Source: Rickettsiales bacterium
GTDB lineage: Bacteria > Pseudomonadota > Alphaproteobacteria > Rickettsiales > Deianiraeaceae
Reading direction: 5' to 3'
Assembly: GCA_017477855.1 (NCBI GenBank)
Contig: JAFUUN010000022.1
Location: 1-5,581, forward strand
Length of the DNA: 5,581 bases
Below, piece after piece: positions 1-5,517 of this stretch. The notes beneath the pieces were generated by a model. The model ran no database searches. It saw nothing but the letters and a program-made list of their open reading frames with translations, and was not told the origin of the DNA. The translations under genes were made by a program, and so were the position numbers. Position 1 is the first letter of the stretch; each line of letters begins with the position of its first letter.

Positions 1-12
1 CCAGCGCAACAA
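1..12. repeat. Terminal fragment of another GC-rich repeat copy, cut by the window edge
   Basis: CCAGCGCAACAA matches the right end of copy 1 (CAGCGCAACAA, 11 nt identical). It lies just downstream of the end of the prepilin-like reading frame. Only the tip is visible. Confidence 0.5.
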
Positions 13-23
13 TATTATTTATC

Positions 24-218
24 TTAATTCTCTGCAAAAGCCGTAATGACATTTGATTCGGCAACCAATTCATCCACAGTTTTGAAAGCTACAACATTAT
101 CAAATCTGTTTGAAAATCCAATTCGCAATTTCACGCGATTGTCATCATCCGTTGTGCCTGTATTGCTATATTTATAATATTTATTCCAATAGGCCACACA
201 GTTGCAAACTCTTTGATC
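24..218 (-). pseudogene. Detached C-terminal tail of the downstream prepilin-like gene, beyond the in-frame TAA
   Basis: Reading on in the same frame after the TAA at 219-221 gives 64 uninterrupted codons ending in a TAA at 24-26. The translation begins DQRVCNCVAYWN and ends near RFDNVVAFKTVDEL and VITAFAEN. These match the paralogue's DRRKFNCLSFWN, AFDNLVYFETLDQL and AIRKFATG. Counting the stop as one residue, the whole frame from 1052 has 342 positions, the same as the paralogue's 342 residues. No frameshift is needed. The tail is therefore the true end of the gene, separated by one nonsense codon. It has no start codon or ribosome site of its own that would explain separate translation. 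The alternatives are a recent nonsense mutation, readthrough of the stop, or a sequencing error. Confidence 0.8.
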
Positions 219-1052
219 TTACGCGGTATTATTTGCAGTTCCACTGTCTCCACATATACCACTTGAAGGGATTGTCATCGCGTTTTGTGCAACTCCCGCT
301 CTATTATACGAACATTTTCCATCTTTCCCATGTGTCAAGACAACAAACACGGTGTTATGTGCTGCCCTGGCAATTTCCCTATCTGAGTTGTCGTTCCATA
401 GAGTTAGGTTGTATGGATGATATGCTCTATCACTATTATTAGATTGCAATAAGTAATTTCCTCTATACTTAATAAGTGGAAAATTTGTCAAAGCCATTGA
501 AGATAAATTTCTTGAAGCGGTAGTTCCGGCAAGTGAAGTTGTAAAATTAGCAAGCTTGCAAGTTTGAGCTCCATTATAACACAAATTTCCATAATTATAG
601 TCATAAACACGTGTTATCAAATCGTGCGTCCAATATTCAATTCTGTTTCCGTAGCTGTCAAAGGCATATTCAGCAGGCAAACCAAGGTCAGCAACAGGAA
701 CCATTCCTGAAATAAGATAACCGACCGGCCTATCCGTTAATGCCGTGCTAGATCCATAATTTTGTTTTCTAAACCCACCACCAGGTGTAACGCCAAGAGC
801 AACTTCTGTTCCAAAATTGGCATTCGTGATTGCAACATTCAAGTTCGCTGGACGCGGCAGGCGATTGTGAACTGCATAGTATCTCACCAATGCATCGCTG
901 ATAGCTTGGACTTTTTTGTGGTCGGACATCTGCTGCACGCTGCGCGCCTTGAACATTGCCAGTGCCGCAGTCGTCATTGCCCCGACAATAAACAATATCA
1001 CCGACAGCTCAATCAGCGTAAAACTTTGATGTATTTTTTTAAAAAATCTCAT
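219..1052 (-). CDS. Prepilin-like (pseudopilin-type) protein, downstream paralogue, cut short by an in-frame stop
   Basis: Encodes 277 residues to a TAA at 219-221. Residues 1-10 form a basic leader (MRFFKKIHQS) followed by FTLIEL and a hydrophobic helix to about residue 34. This is the class III signal processed by prepilin peptidase, with the conserved Glu at +5, but Ser instead of Gly at -1. The exported part carries RYYAVHNRLPRPAN (57-70), FGTEVALG (80-87) and AFDSYGNRIEYWTHD (130-144), the last resembling the DPWGN region of GspG-type pseudopilins. An ATG at 1115 is also in frame, but I chose 1052: it gives a leader of the same length as the paralogue and begins 1 nt after the upstream stop, whereas 1115 would overlap that gene by 62 nt. 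It is probably co-transcribed with the upstream paralogue. Its exact role in pili, secretion or surface display is unknown. The reading frame continues past the stop (see 24-218), so the gene may be a pseudogene. Confidence 0.8.
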   Translation of the reverse strand: MRFFKKIHQSFTLIELSVILFIVGAMTTAALAMFKARSVQQMSDHKKVQAISDALVRYYAVHNRLPRPANLNVAITNANFGTEVALGVTPGGGFRKQNYGSSTALTDRPVGYLISGMVPVADLGLPAEYAFDSYGNRIEYWTHDLITRVYDYNYGNLCYNGAQTCKLANFTTSLAGTTASRNLSSMALTNFPLIKYRGNYLLQSNNSDRAYHPYNLTLWNDNSDREIARAAHNTVFVVLTHGKDGKCSYNRAGVAQNAMTIPSSGICGDSGTANNTA

Positions 1053-1053
1053 G

Positions 1054-2082
1054 TTATCCAGTGGCAAATTTTCTAATTGCAGATGCGTTTGCAATAAGTT
1101 GATCCAATGTTTCAAAATACACTAAGTTGTCAAATGCTTTGCCGTATCCTTGATAAAATACAATTGGTTTTGCTGAACTTACTGCACCCGTTGAATATGT
1201 ATAAGTTGACGAACTACTATTCCAGAAGCTCAAACAGTTGAACTTTCTCCTATCCGTTGGCATTGCAGATGGCGTAGTTGATGTCCTGCTGTAAGCGCAC
1301 AAACCACTCTTTCCATGTGAAACGAGCGCATATGCAGTATTATGATGGCTATCCCATATTGGGACATTACGTATCGCATCAACAACAACCATGTTATACA
1401 TTGGGCCAATTACGGTATGCGTGCTTGTATTTGCGCCGTATGAGAACATAAAAATTCCATCACGCGCCCTTCCTGCTGCGTTTGCCGATGCTGATAAATC
1501 ATTCTTTGTATAGTAAGTAAAACTTGTTCCCGTGATCGCTCCTGCCCCAGTTCCTCTGTTAATACAGATTACATCGCCACCACCGCACTTACCATTGAAA
1601 AGATAAACATTTTGAAATATCTGGTTGTTGCCCTCTATCCCGCTATATGAAATACCAACCGCTCTTGCAATGCTGTCATGCGTCCAATATTCAATTCTAT
1701 TTCCATAACTGTCAAAAGCATAATCGCTTGTCAATCCAAGTTCAACGGTTGGAACTCCGCCGCCAACAATAAAGAAACAGCCATTACTACCATAACTTGC
1801 TTTGCGAAAACCAGGACTTGTTCCAAGTGCCACCTCTTGCCCAAATGCCGTTGATGTTGGCAAAACAGTGATGTTCGCTGGTCTTGGCAATCTCTTGTGC
1901 ACTGCATAATATCTATCCAATGCAAGTTGAATTTCTTTCATCTTTTTAGTATCAGACGCATATTGTGGGTTAAGTTTTTTGTAGACACCAACACCAGCGG
2001 TTGCAAGCATGGATATAATAAACAGAACAATTGACAGCTCAATCAACGTGAAGGATTTAAACCAGCTTTTTTTAAAAAACAT
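1054..2082 (-). CDS. Prepilin-like (pseudopilin-type) protein, intact upstream paralogue
   Basis: Encodes 342 residues from the ATG at 2082. The leader MFFKKSWFKS is followed by FTLIEL and a hydrophobic helix (about 11-34), the type IV pilin / type II secretion pseudopilin signature, again with Ser at -1 and Glu at +5. Conserved blocks shared with the next gene are RYYAVHKRLPRPAN (57-70), FGQEVALG (80-87), GFRK.SYGS (91-99), AFDSYGNRIEYWTHD (122-136), NTAYALVSHGKSGLCAYSR (248-266) and a C-terminal FDNLVYFETLDQL segment (317-329). At 342 residues it is far longer than a typical GspG-type pseudopilin. It should be anchored in the inner membrane with the rest periplasmic or in a fibre; the partner machinery is not in the window. 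An upstream in-frame ATG at 2103 would add 7 residues. I prefer 2082 because the leader then matches the paralogue and an AAGG lies just upstream. A perfect -35 hexamer TTGACA lies on this strand at 2116-2111, without a convincing -10. Confidence 0.85.
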   Translation of the reverse strand: MFFKKSWFKSFTLIELSIVLFIISMLATAGVGVYKKLNPQYASDTKKMKEIQLALDRYYAVHKRLPRPANITVLPTSTAFGQEVALGTSPGFRKASYGSNGCFFIVGGGVPTVELGLTSDYAFDSYGNRIEYWTHDSIARAVGISYSGIEGNNQIFQNVYLFNGKCGGGDVICINRGTGAGAITGTSFTYYTKNDLSASANAAGRARDGIFMFSYGANTSTHTVIGPMYNMVVVDAIRNVPIWDSHHNTAYALVSHGKSGLCAYSRTSTTPSAMPTDRRKFNCLSFWNSSSSTYTYSTGAVSSAKPIVFYQGYGKAFDNLVYFETLDQLIANASAIRKFATG

Positions 2083-2122
2083 CGCCTTATGATCTAATTT
2101 CATTGCTAATTGTCAAGAAAAA

Positions 2123-2209
2123 TTTGTTGCGCGGCGCGGAGCGCGTTTGGCCGACGAGGAACGAGGCGCAGCCAAACGGCGAGGGCGTGGCCTCGGGCAG
2201 CGCAACAAA
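2123..2209 (+). repeat. GC-rich palindromic-ended repeat, copy 1 (left of tRNA-Leu)
   Basis: An 87-nt, strongly GC-rich block in otherwise AT-rich sequence. Its ends are a perfect 10-nt inverted pair, TTTGTTGCGC at the left and GCGCAACAAA at the right. Inside, CGTTTGGC and GCCAAACG form a second inverted pair. Its first 36 nt are the exact reverse complement of the last 36 nt of copy 2 (2483-2518), and its right part also matches the left part of copy 2 in inverted orientation. Relative to copy 2 the middle is 36 nt shorter. It lies between the prepilin pair and the tRNA-Leu gene, which diverge, so a simple terminator role does not fit here. Open frames through it read as low-complexity Arg/Gly/Ala peptides and are probably not genes. 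Confidence 0.85.
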
Positions 2210-2237
2210 AACAAAAAAAATCACTAAAAGATTGCAC

Positions 2238-2266
2238 TTGACTATTAAAACATCAATCTTCCTATT
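2238..2266 (+). promoter_or_regulatory. Possible promoter of tRNA-Leu
   Basis: TTGACT at 2238-2243 matches the -35 consensus in five of six positions. A 17-nt spacer leads to CCTATT at 2261-2266, a weak -10. Transcription would start at about the first bases of the tRNA, which is tight, so the exact -10 is doubtful. Confidence 0.3.
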
Positions 2267-2273
2267 GCTTGCG

Positions 2274-2359
2274 GCCCTTGTGGTGGAATGGCAGACACGG
2301 CAGACTCAAAATCTGCTATACGTAGGTATGTGAGGGTTCAAGTCCCTCCGAGGGCACCA
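2274..2359 (+). tRNA. tRNA-Leu(CAA)
   Basis: An 86-nt class II tRNA including an encoded CCA. The acceptor arms GCCCTTG and CGAGGGC pair over 7 bp with one G-U. The D stem is GTG/CAC. The anticodon stem GCAGA/TCTGC closes the loop CTCAAAA, giving anticodon CAA, which reads UUG. The long variable arm TATAC-GTAG-GTATG pairs over 5 bp, as expected for leucine. The T arm is GAGGG-TTCAAGT-CCCTC. The discriminator base is A. The gene sits between two inverted GC-rich repeats and diverges from the prepilin genes. Confidence 0.95.
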
Positions 2360-2395
2360 TTTCAATTTTTTATGTTAATCAAAAAATAAATTTTC

Positions 2396-2518
2396 TGTTG
2401 CGCCGCCCGAGGCCACGCCCTCGCGGTTTGGCACCGCTGTGCTCCGCCTCGCTCCATCCGCCCTCGCTACGCTCGAGCTCCACTCGTCGGCCAAACGCGC
2501 TCCGCGCCGCGCAACAAA
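2396..2518 (-). repeat. GC-rich palindromic-ended repeat, copy 2 (right of tRNA-Leu), inverted relative to copy 1
   Basis: A 123-nt GC-rich block and the longest copy in the window. Read on the minus strand it begins TTTGTTGCGCGGCGCGGAGC and ends GGCGGCGCAACA, like copy 1 on the plus strand. The outer 36 nt (2483-2518) are the perfect reverse complement of 2123-2158. The inner edge also matches copy 1 closely (GAGGGCGTGGCCTCGGGC). The middle, about 2430-2482, contains sequence absent from copy 1, including short GAGC/GCTC-type inverted motifs. Together the two copies enclose tRNA-Leu and could form a large stem. The minus-strand open frame through it is probably not coding. Confidence 0.85.
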
Positions 2519-2557
2519 CAACCTTGACTTATAAATTATAACTCCAATCCGCATATC

Positions 2558-4189
2558 ATGCGTCATAAAATTGACAAAAAACTGCTAATGCTCTCCGCAA
2601 AAGCACTAATCTTCCGCTGCCTTGTGATTTGCAAACGCAAATGGATAAGATTTATCAAAAAAATCATTGAAACACACGGCTGGCACCGCTATTGGAGAGT
2701 GTTTGCTCTTGGCTTAATTGACTTCTTTGCAAGCACACCATTAAGTTTAATTATCGTTCTTCCACTAACATTCGGCAGTTTGTTTTACATATTAGATAAA
2801 TGCAAAAGCGAGAAAATCCGCACGCAGATTGCAATAATATTTTTCTTCCAGTTTGGGCATTTCGTAAGCATTTTCTGGTGGTTATTTGTTCCTCTGACAA
2901 CAGCAATTCAAGTACTCTGGTGGATAATTCCATTTGCAATTTTTGGTGTTCCTTTGGTAATAAGCTTGCTGTTCTTGCCGCTGTTTACCGTAGGATTGAT
3001 AATCTGGAATAAGTTTTCCAAAGGAAAGGACTACGCAACATTATATTTATGCGCTATATTTATAATATGCTGGTTTATTGGCGATTTTGTCAGAGGACAT
3101 CTAATCTTCGGCGGCTTCCCATGGATGATGTTCGGACACTATCTTGACTATTCAATACTCATTCAATCAGTCCGTATTCTGGGGGTAGACCTGTTCTCGT
3201 CATTCTTCATGGCGCTTGTACTCGTTCCATATGTATGGATTTTCAAAAGGAGTATTGTCTCGCGCAAGGCATGTTTGGTTGTACTGGCACTGTGGGTTTT
3301 AAATCTGATGTTCGGGTTTGTGATGTTATCTGTGAAAAGCAGGGAAACATTTAATGCAAACATCGCAGGGGCGCAGGCCAATCAGCCGGCCACTTTTATA
3401 TCACATTCAGCTACGGAAGCAGAATATCTCCAAATCAGAATGAGTTTAATCAACTGGCTCTCAAAAAGCAGTCAAGACACAATTTTACTGATGCCCGAGA
3501 GTGCGGTATCGGAAAATCTATATTCAGGTGATAGTCTTGCAAACAACCTTGCAGGACTTATTCCAAATCAACGTTCAATCCTGATGCTTGGTGGAATTGA
3601 TACTACTCGCGTTCAGCCCTATAATGTTGTTTATACAGTTATAGACAGTGGCGACGTCACATCGTTATACAAAAAACGCAAGTTGGTACCATTTGGAGAA
3701 TACATTCCAATGAGACATCTGTTTCCGCATTTGACACGTGCAATCGTTGGTAACATGGTTGACTTTGCTAACGACGACAACAATGACCTTTTTACAACAC
3801 ATAGAGATCTGCCATATATCTATCCAGTTATTTGTTATGAAAGCATTTTTCCTGGGATTGTAATGAATGGTATTAAGAAAAGCAGAGCGCATATTATGCA
3901 AATGAGTAATGAATATCGTCAACGTCACAGGATAAAAAGTATAGAAGAACGCGGTGAGTTGATTATCAACTTCACAAATGATGCTTGGACCAAGTGGAGC
4001 ACTTCCGCTCATCAACACTTCCTAATGACACGCTTTTTAGCTGTTAGCACTGGCTTGCCAGTTGTTAGAATATCTAATAATGGCATCTCAGCGTTCATCG
4101 ACAGTTGCGGCAGAGTGCATGAAAGAACAGCATTGAATAAGAGAGATGTGTTGTTTATTCCCGGTAAGGAGTTGAGGAAGGGTGGATAA
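2558..4189 (+). CDS. lnt: Apolipoprotein N-acyltransferase Lnt, variant form
   Basis: Encodes 543 residues. Lnt transfers an acyl chain from a phospholipid to the N-terminal diacylglyceryl-cysteine of lipoproteins on the periplasmic side of the inner membrane, the last step after Lgt and LspA. Membrane helices lie at roughly 48-80, 89-110, 117-149, 159-176, 206-226 and 237-257, with the family motif FVRGHLIFGGFPWMMFG at 177-193. The nitrilase-like domain follows: MPES with E314, YKKRKLVPFGEY with K373 and E381, VICYESIFP with C426, then NDAW (474-477), HQHF and ISNNGISAF. E314, K373 and C426 correspond to the catalytic E267, K335 and C387 of E. coli. Three features are odd: about 45 basic N-terminal residues before the first helix, some 23 extra residues around 440-463, and an end at GKELRKGG without the usual last helix. 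No Shine-Dalgarno is visible before the first ATG; 2588 is an alternative start. Its activity cannot be judged from sequence. Confidence 0.93.
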   Translation: MRHKIDKKLLMLSAKALIFRCLVICKRKWIRFIKKIIETHGWHRYWRVFALGLIDFFASTPLSLIIVLPLTFGSLFYILDKCKSEKIRTQIAIIFFFQFGHFVSIFWWLFVPLTTAIQVLWWIIPFAIFGVPLVISLLFLPLFTVGLIIWNKFSKGKDYATLYLCAIFIICWFIGDFVRGHLIFGGFPWMMFGHYLDYSILIQSVRILGVDLFSSFFMALVLVPYVWIFKRSIVSRKACLVVLALWVLNLMFGFVMLSVKSRETFNANIAGAQANQPATFISHSATEAEYLQIRMSLINWLSKSSQDTILLMPESAVSENLYSGDSLANNLAGLIPNQRSILMLGGIDTTRVQPYNVVYTVIDSGDVTSLYKKRKLVPFGEYIPMRHLFPHLTRAIVGNMVDFANDDNNDLFTTHRDLPYIYPVICYESIFPGIVMNGIKKSRAHIMQMSNEYRQRHRIKSIEERGELIINFTNDAWTKWSTSAHQHFLMTRFLAVSTGLPVVRISNNGISAFIDSCGRVHERTALNKRDVLFIPGKELRKGG

Positions 4190-4226
4190 TAACTGATATA
4201 AATAAAAGTTTTTGTTTTTTTCGCCG

Positions 4227-4284
4227 TTGTTGCTCTGCTCAGATCCGCTCGGAGAAAAAAACTCAGCTTCGCGCTGCGCAACAG
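4227..4284 (-). repeat. Short diverged member of the GC-rich palindromic-ended repeat family, copy 3
   Basis: About 58 nt with the same kind of ends, TTGTTGC at the left and GCGCAACAG at the right. The core differs from copies 1 and 2 and contains an A7 tract. Read on the minus strand it begins CTGTTGCGCAGCGCGAAGC, which resembles the starts of the other copies. It separates the converging ends of lnt and the tRNA-Met/tRNA-Ile pair. Confidence 0.55.
4255..4276 (-). terminator. Possible intrinsic terminator of the tRNA-Met/tRNA-Ile unit, inside repeat copy 3
   Basis: On the minus strand CAGC-GCGAA-GCTG forms a short hairpin followed after two bases by seven T. It lies about 40 nt beyond the 3' end of tRNA-Ile. 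The stem is only 4 bp, extended by one pair across a mismatch, so strength is uncertain. Confidence 0.4.
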
Positions 4285-4317
4285 ATAAAGTCAAAATATG
4301 ATTTTCAATTCAGGGAT

Positions 4318-4393
4318 TGGTGGGTCCTGTTGGATTTGAACCGACGACCAATTCGTTATGAGCGAACTGCTCTAACCGCTGAGCTAAGGACCC
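4318..4393 (-). tRNA. tRNA-Ile2(CAU), read by the lysidine pathway
   Basis: A 76-nt tRNA with encoded CCA. The acceptor GGGTCCT/AGGACCC pairs fully. The anticodon stem GTTCG/CGAAT has one G-U and closes CTCATAA, giving anticodon CAU. The body (CCTTAGCTCAGCGGTTAGAG and the variable region TGGTC) is close to my recollection of E. coli tRNA-Ile2 and unlike elongator tRNA-Met, so the C34 is expected to be turned into lysidine by TilS to read AUA. The T stem GTCGG/CCAAC has a C-A mismatch. It lies 3 nt downstream of tRNA-Met and is probably cut from the same transcript. A tRNA-Met identity is the alternative. Confidence 0.85.
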
Positions 4394-4396
4394 ATG

Positions 4397-4470
4397 TGGC
4401 GGGGGTGAGACTTGAACTCACGACCTGCGGATTATGATTCCGATGCTCTAACCAACTGAGCTACCGCGCC
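4397..4470 (-). tRNA. tRNA-Met(CAU), elongator type
   Basis: 74 nt up to the discriminator A. The next bases are CAT, so CCA is not encoded, unlike its neighbour. The anticodon loop ATCATAA gives CAU. The D arm GCTC/GAGC and T arm GTGAG-TTCAAGT-CTCAC are regular. There are two mismatches: C5 against C68 in the acceptor (GGCGCGG/CCCCGCC) and T27 against C43 in the anticodon stem. The anticodon stem lacks the three G-C pairs of initiator tRNA, which supports the elongator call. It is the first gene of a two-tRNA unit driven from the intergenic region at 4471-4549. Confidence 0.88.
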
Positions 4471-4493
4471 GACATGGCAATACTCACATCAGA

Positions 4494-4521
4494 ATAATAA
4501 AAATCAAGTTTTTATTTGCAA
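4494..4521 (-). promoter_or_regulatory. Predicted promoter of the tRNA-Met/tRNA-Ile unit
   Basis: On the minus strand TTGCAA (4521-4516) serves as -35, then a 16-nt spacer, then TATTAT (4499-4494) as -10, five of six against TATAAT. The start would fall near 4487, about 17 nt before the tRNA. The -35 hexamer is its own reverse complement and is shared with the promoter on the other strand. Confidence 0.5.
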
Positions 4522-4543
4522 TAAAGTGAATTTATGATATTAT
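4516..4543 (+). promoter_or_regulatory. Predicted promoter of the 311-codon gene, giving a leaderless or near-leaderless mRNA
   Basis: TTGCAA (4516-4521), a 16-nt spacer and TATTAT (4538-4543) mirror the minus-strand promoter exactly. The expected start about 7 nt after the -10 coincides with the ATG at 4550. No Shine-Dalgarno could fit between. The region is AT-rich, so chance matches are possible. Confidence 0.5.
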
Positions 4544-4549
4544 ACAGTC

Positions 4550-5485
4550 ATGCGGTATTATCAGCCAAAGTTGCCATTATGGATGATACATGAGGCGGTT
4601 GATGTTTTTTTAGACAATATATCAAGTGCTCGCAGCGACGATTTATCTGCATATAGTAAAGCCTGGAGAAAAGCCAATAACCAACTGGTTTTAAAAGGAA
4701 TGGAACATTTAGGACATATAGCAATGCCAACCTATACGAGTACTCCTCACAAAGTTGATTGCAATATAGCTCCAGATGATCCGTTATACGAAATAATTAT
4801 CAATGATGGTTATCTGATAGATAAGTATTGTGAAATCTATAATTTTTTTCTGAACCAGTTAAAGAAAGGAGAACACGAATATTGGCAAAAAAGTTATCCA
4901 GCTTTTTACATTGATGCATTTAAAACACTCCTTGCGGGACATTATCTGGCATATAATATTTATTATAATAAATTAAGTAATAGAAAACCTTATAATAAAT
5001 TCATAAAAATTATTCGTGAAATAGATAAACATGAGGTTTTTTTGAAAGACATGGAGGCATATTTAGTCAACAGCAACAAGCCGGGTAGCGCATATAACAA
5101 CCCCGCTTTCGCTTTAGCGGTTAAGTATTTTATAGATGAAATACTTGCTGTTAATGAAATAAAAAGAAACAATCCAAATGGACCAATACAGACAAGTATT
5201 AATTTCAACGTAGTTTTTAATTCATTAGTTAATGCAGAGAAACATCGCAACAAAGCAAAAAACAATGTATTGAAGCTATTCATAAATAACTTATACAAAT
5301 ACGTAGACAAATATCAACATGCCTATAGTTTTCGCAGAACATTTAACAGTATATGTCAAATAGGACTGGATAATTATAACCCATTAAAAAATTGCATTAA
5401 ACCACCTCAAAAGACTACAATTAACAATGCCGACGCAAACATAAATAAGAATAATTCACCAAGCAACGTTCGTAGACCAAACTAA
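4550..5485 (+). CDS. Uncharacterised protein, 311 residues, probably helical and soluble
   Basis: I do not recognise this protein. It has no signal peptide, no membrane helix and no catalytic motif that I can name. The composition is basic and rich in Asn, Lys and Tyr. Much of residues 10-270 reads as amphipathic helices, for example WMIHEAVDVFLDNI (11-24) and VLKLFINNLYKYVDKYQ (240-256). The last 30 residues or so (from about 283) are a low-complexity Asn/Pro/Lys tail, likely disordered. The ATG at 4550 is the first after an in-frame TGA at 4535, and the predicted -10 ends 6 nt before it, so the message may be leaderless; the ATG at 4583 is an alternative. Codon use is AT-rich, more so than the prepilin genes. 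It stands alone, divergent from two tRNAs. A host-directed or lineage-specific protein is possible, but that is a guess. Confidence 0.75.
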   Translation: MRYYQPKLPLWMIHEAVDVFLDNISSARSDDLSAYSKAWRKANNQLVLKGMEHLGHIAMPTYTSTPHKVDCNIAPDDPLYEIIINDGYLIDKYCEIYNFFLNQLKKGEHEYWQKSYPAFYIDAFKTLLAGHYLAYNIYYNKLSNRKPYNKFIKIIREIDKHEVFLKDMEAYLVNSNKPGSAYNNPAFALAVKYFIDEILAVNEIKRNNPNGPIQTSINFNVVFNSLVNAEKHRNKAKNNVLKLFINNLYKYVDKYQHAYSFRRTFNSICQIGLDNYNPLKNCIKPPQKTTINNADANINKNNSPSNVRRPN

Positions 5486-5517
5486 CCCTCTTGACAAATT
5501 AAAATATGCCTATTTAG

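Noticed and set aside
110..442. Plus-strand open frame of 110 codons
   Set aside because: It lies antisense to the prepilin-like gene and its tail, which have clear homology to the paralogue.
2103..2333. Plus-strand open frame of 76 codons over repeat copy 1 and tRNA-Leu
   Set aside because: It runs through the GC-rich repeat and into the tRNA. Its peptide is only the repeat translated.
2524..2557. Promoter of lnt from TTGACT at 2524-2529
   Set aside because: No acceptable -10 lies 15-19 nt downstream before the ATG; the nearby TATAAATTATAAC is too close to the -35.
2375..2566. Minus-strand open frame of 63 codons over repeat copy 2
   Set aside because: It shares a GVASG-type peptide with the other repeat frame because both translate the same repeat; no sign of a real protein.
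3875..3946. Rickettsia palindromic element inside lnt
   Set aside because: The inserted DNA shows only a weak short palindrome and I see no second copy in the window, so I report an insertion without naming an element.
3665..4018. Minus-strand open frame of 117 codons
   Set aside because: Antisense to the catalytic domain of lnt, whose motifs are unmistakable.
4397..4470. Initiator tRNA-fMet
   Set aside because: The anticodon stem lacks three consecutive G-C pairs next to the loop.
5098..5125. CCGCT/AGCGG hairpin inside the orphan gene
   Set aside because: Short stem within an uninterrupted coding frame, with no T-run behind it.
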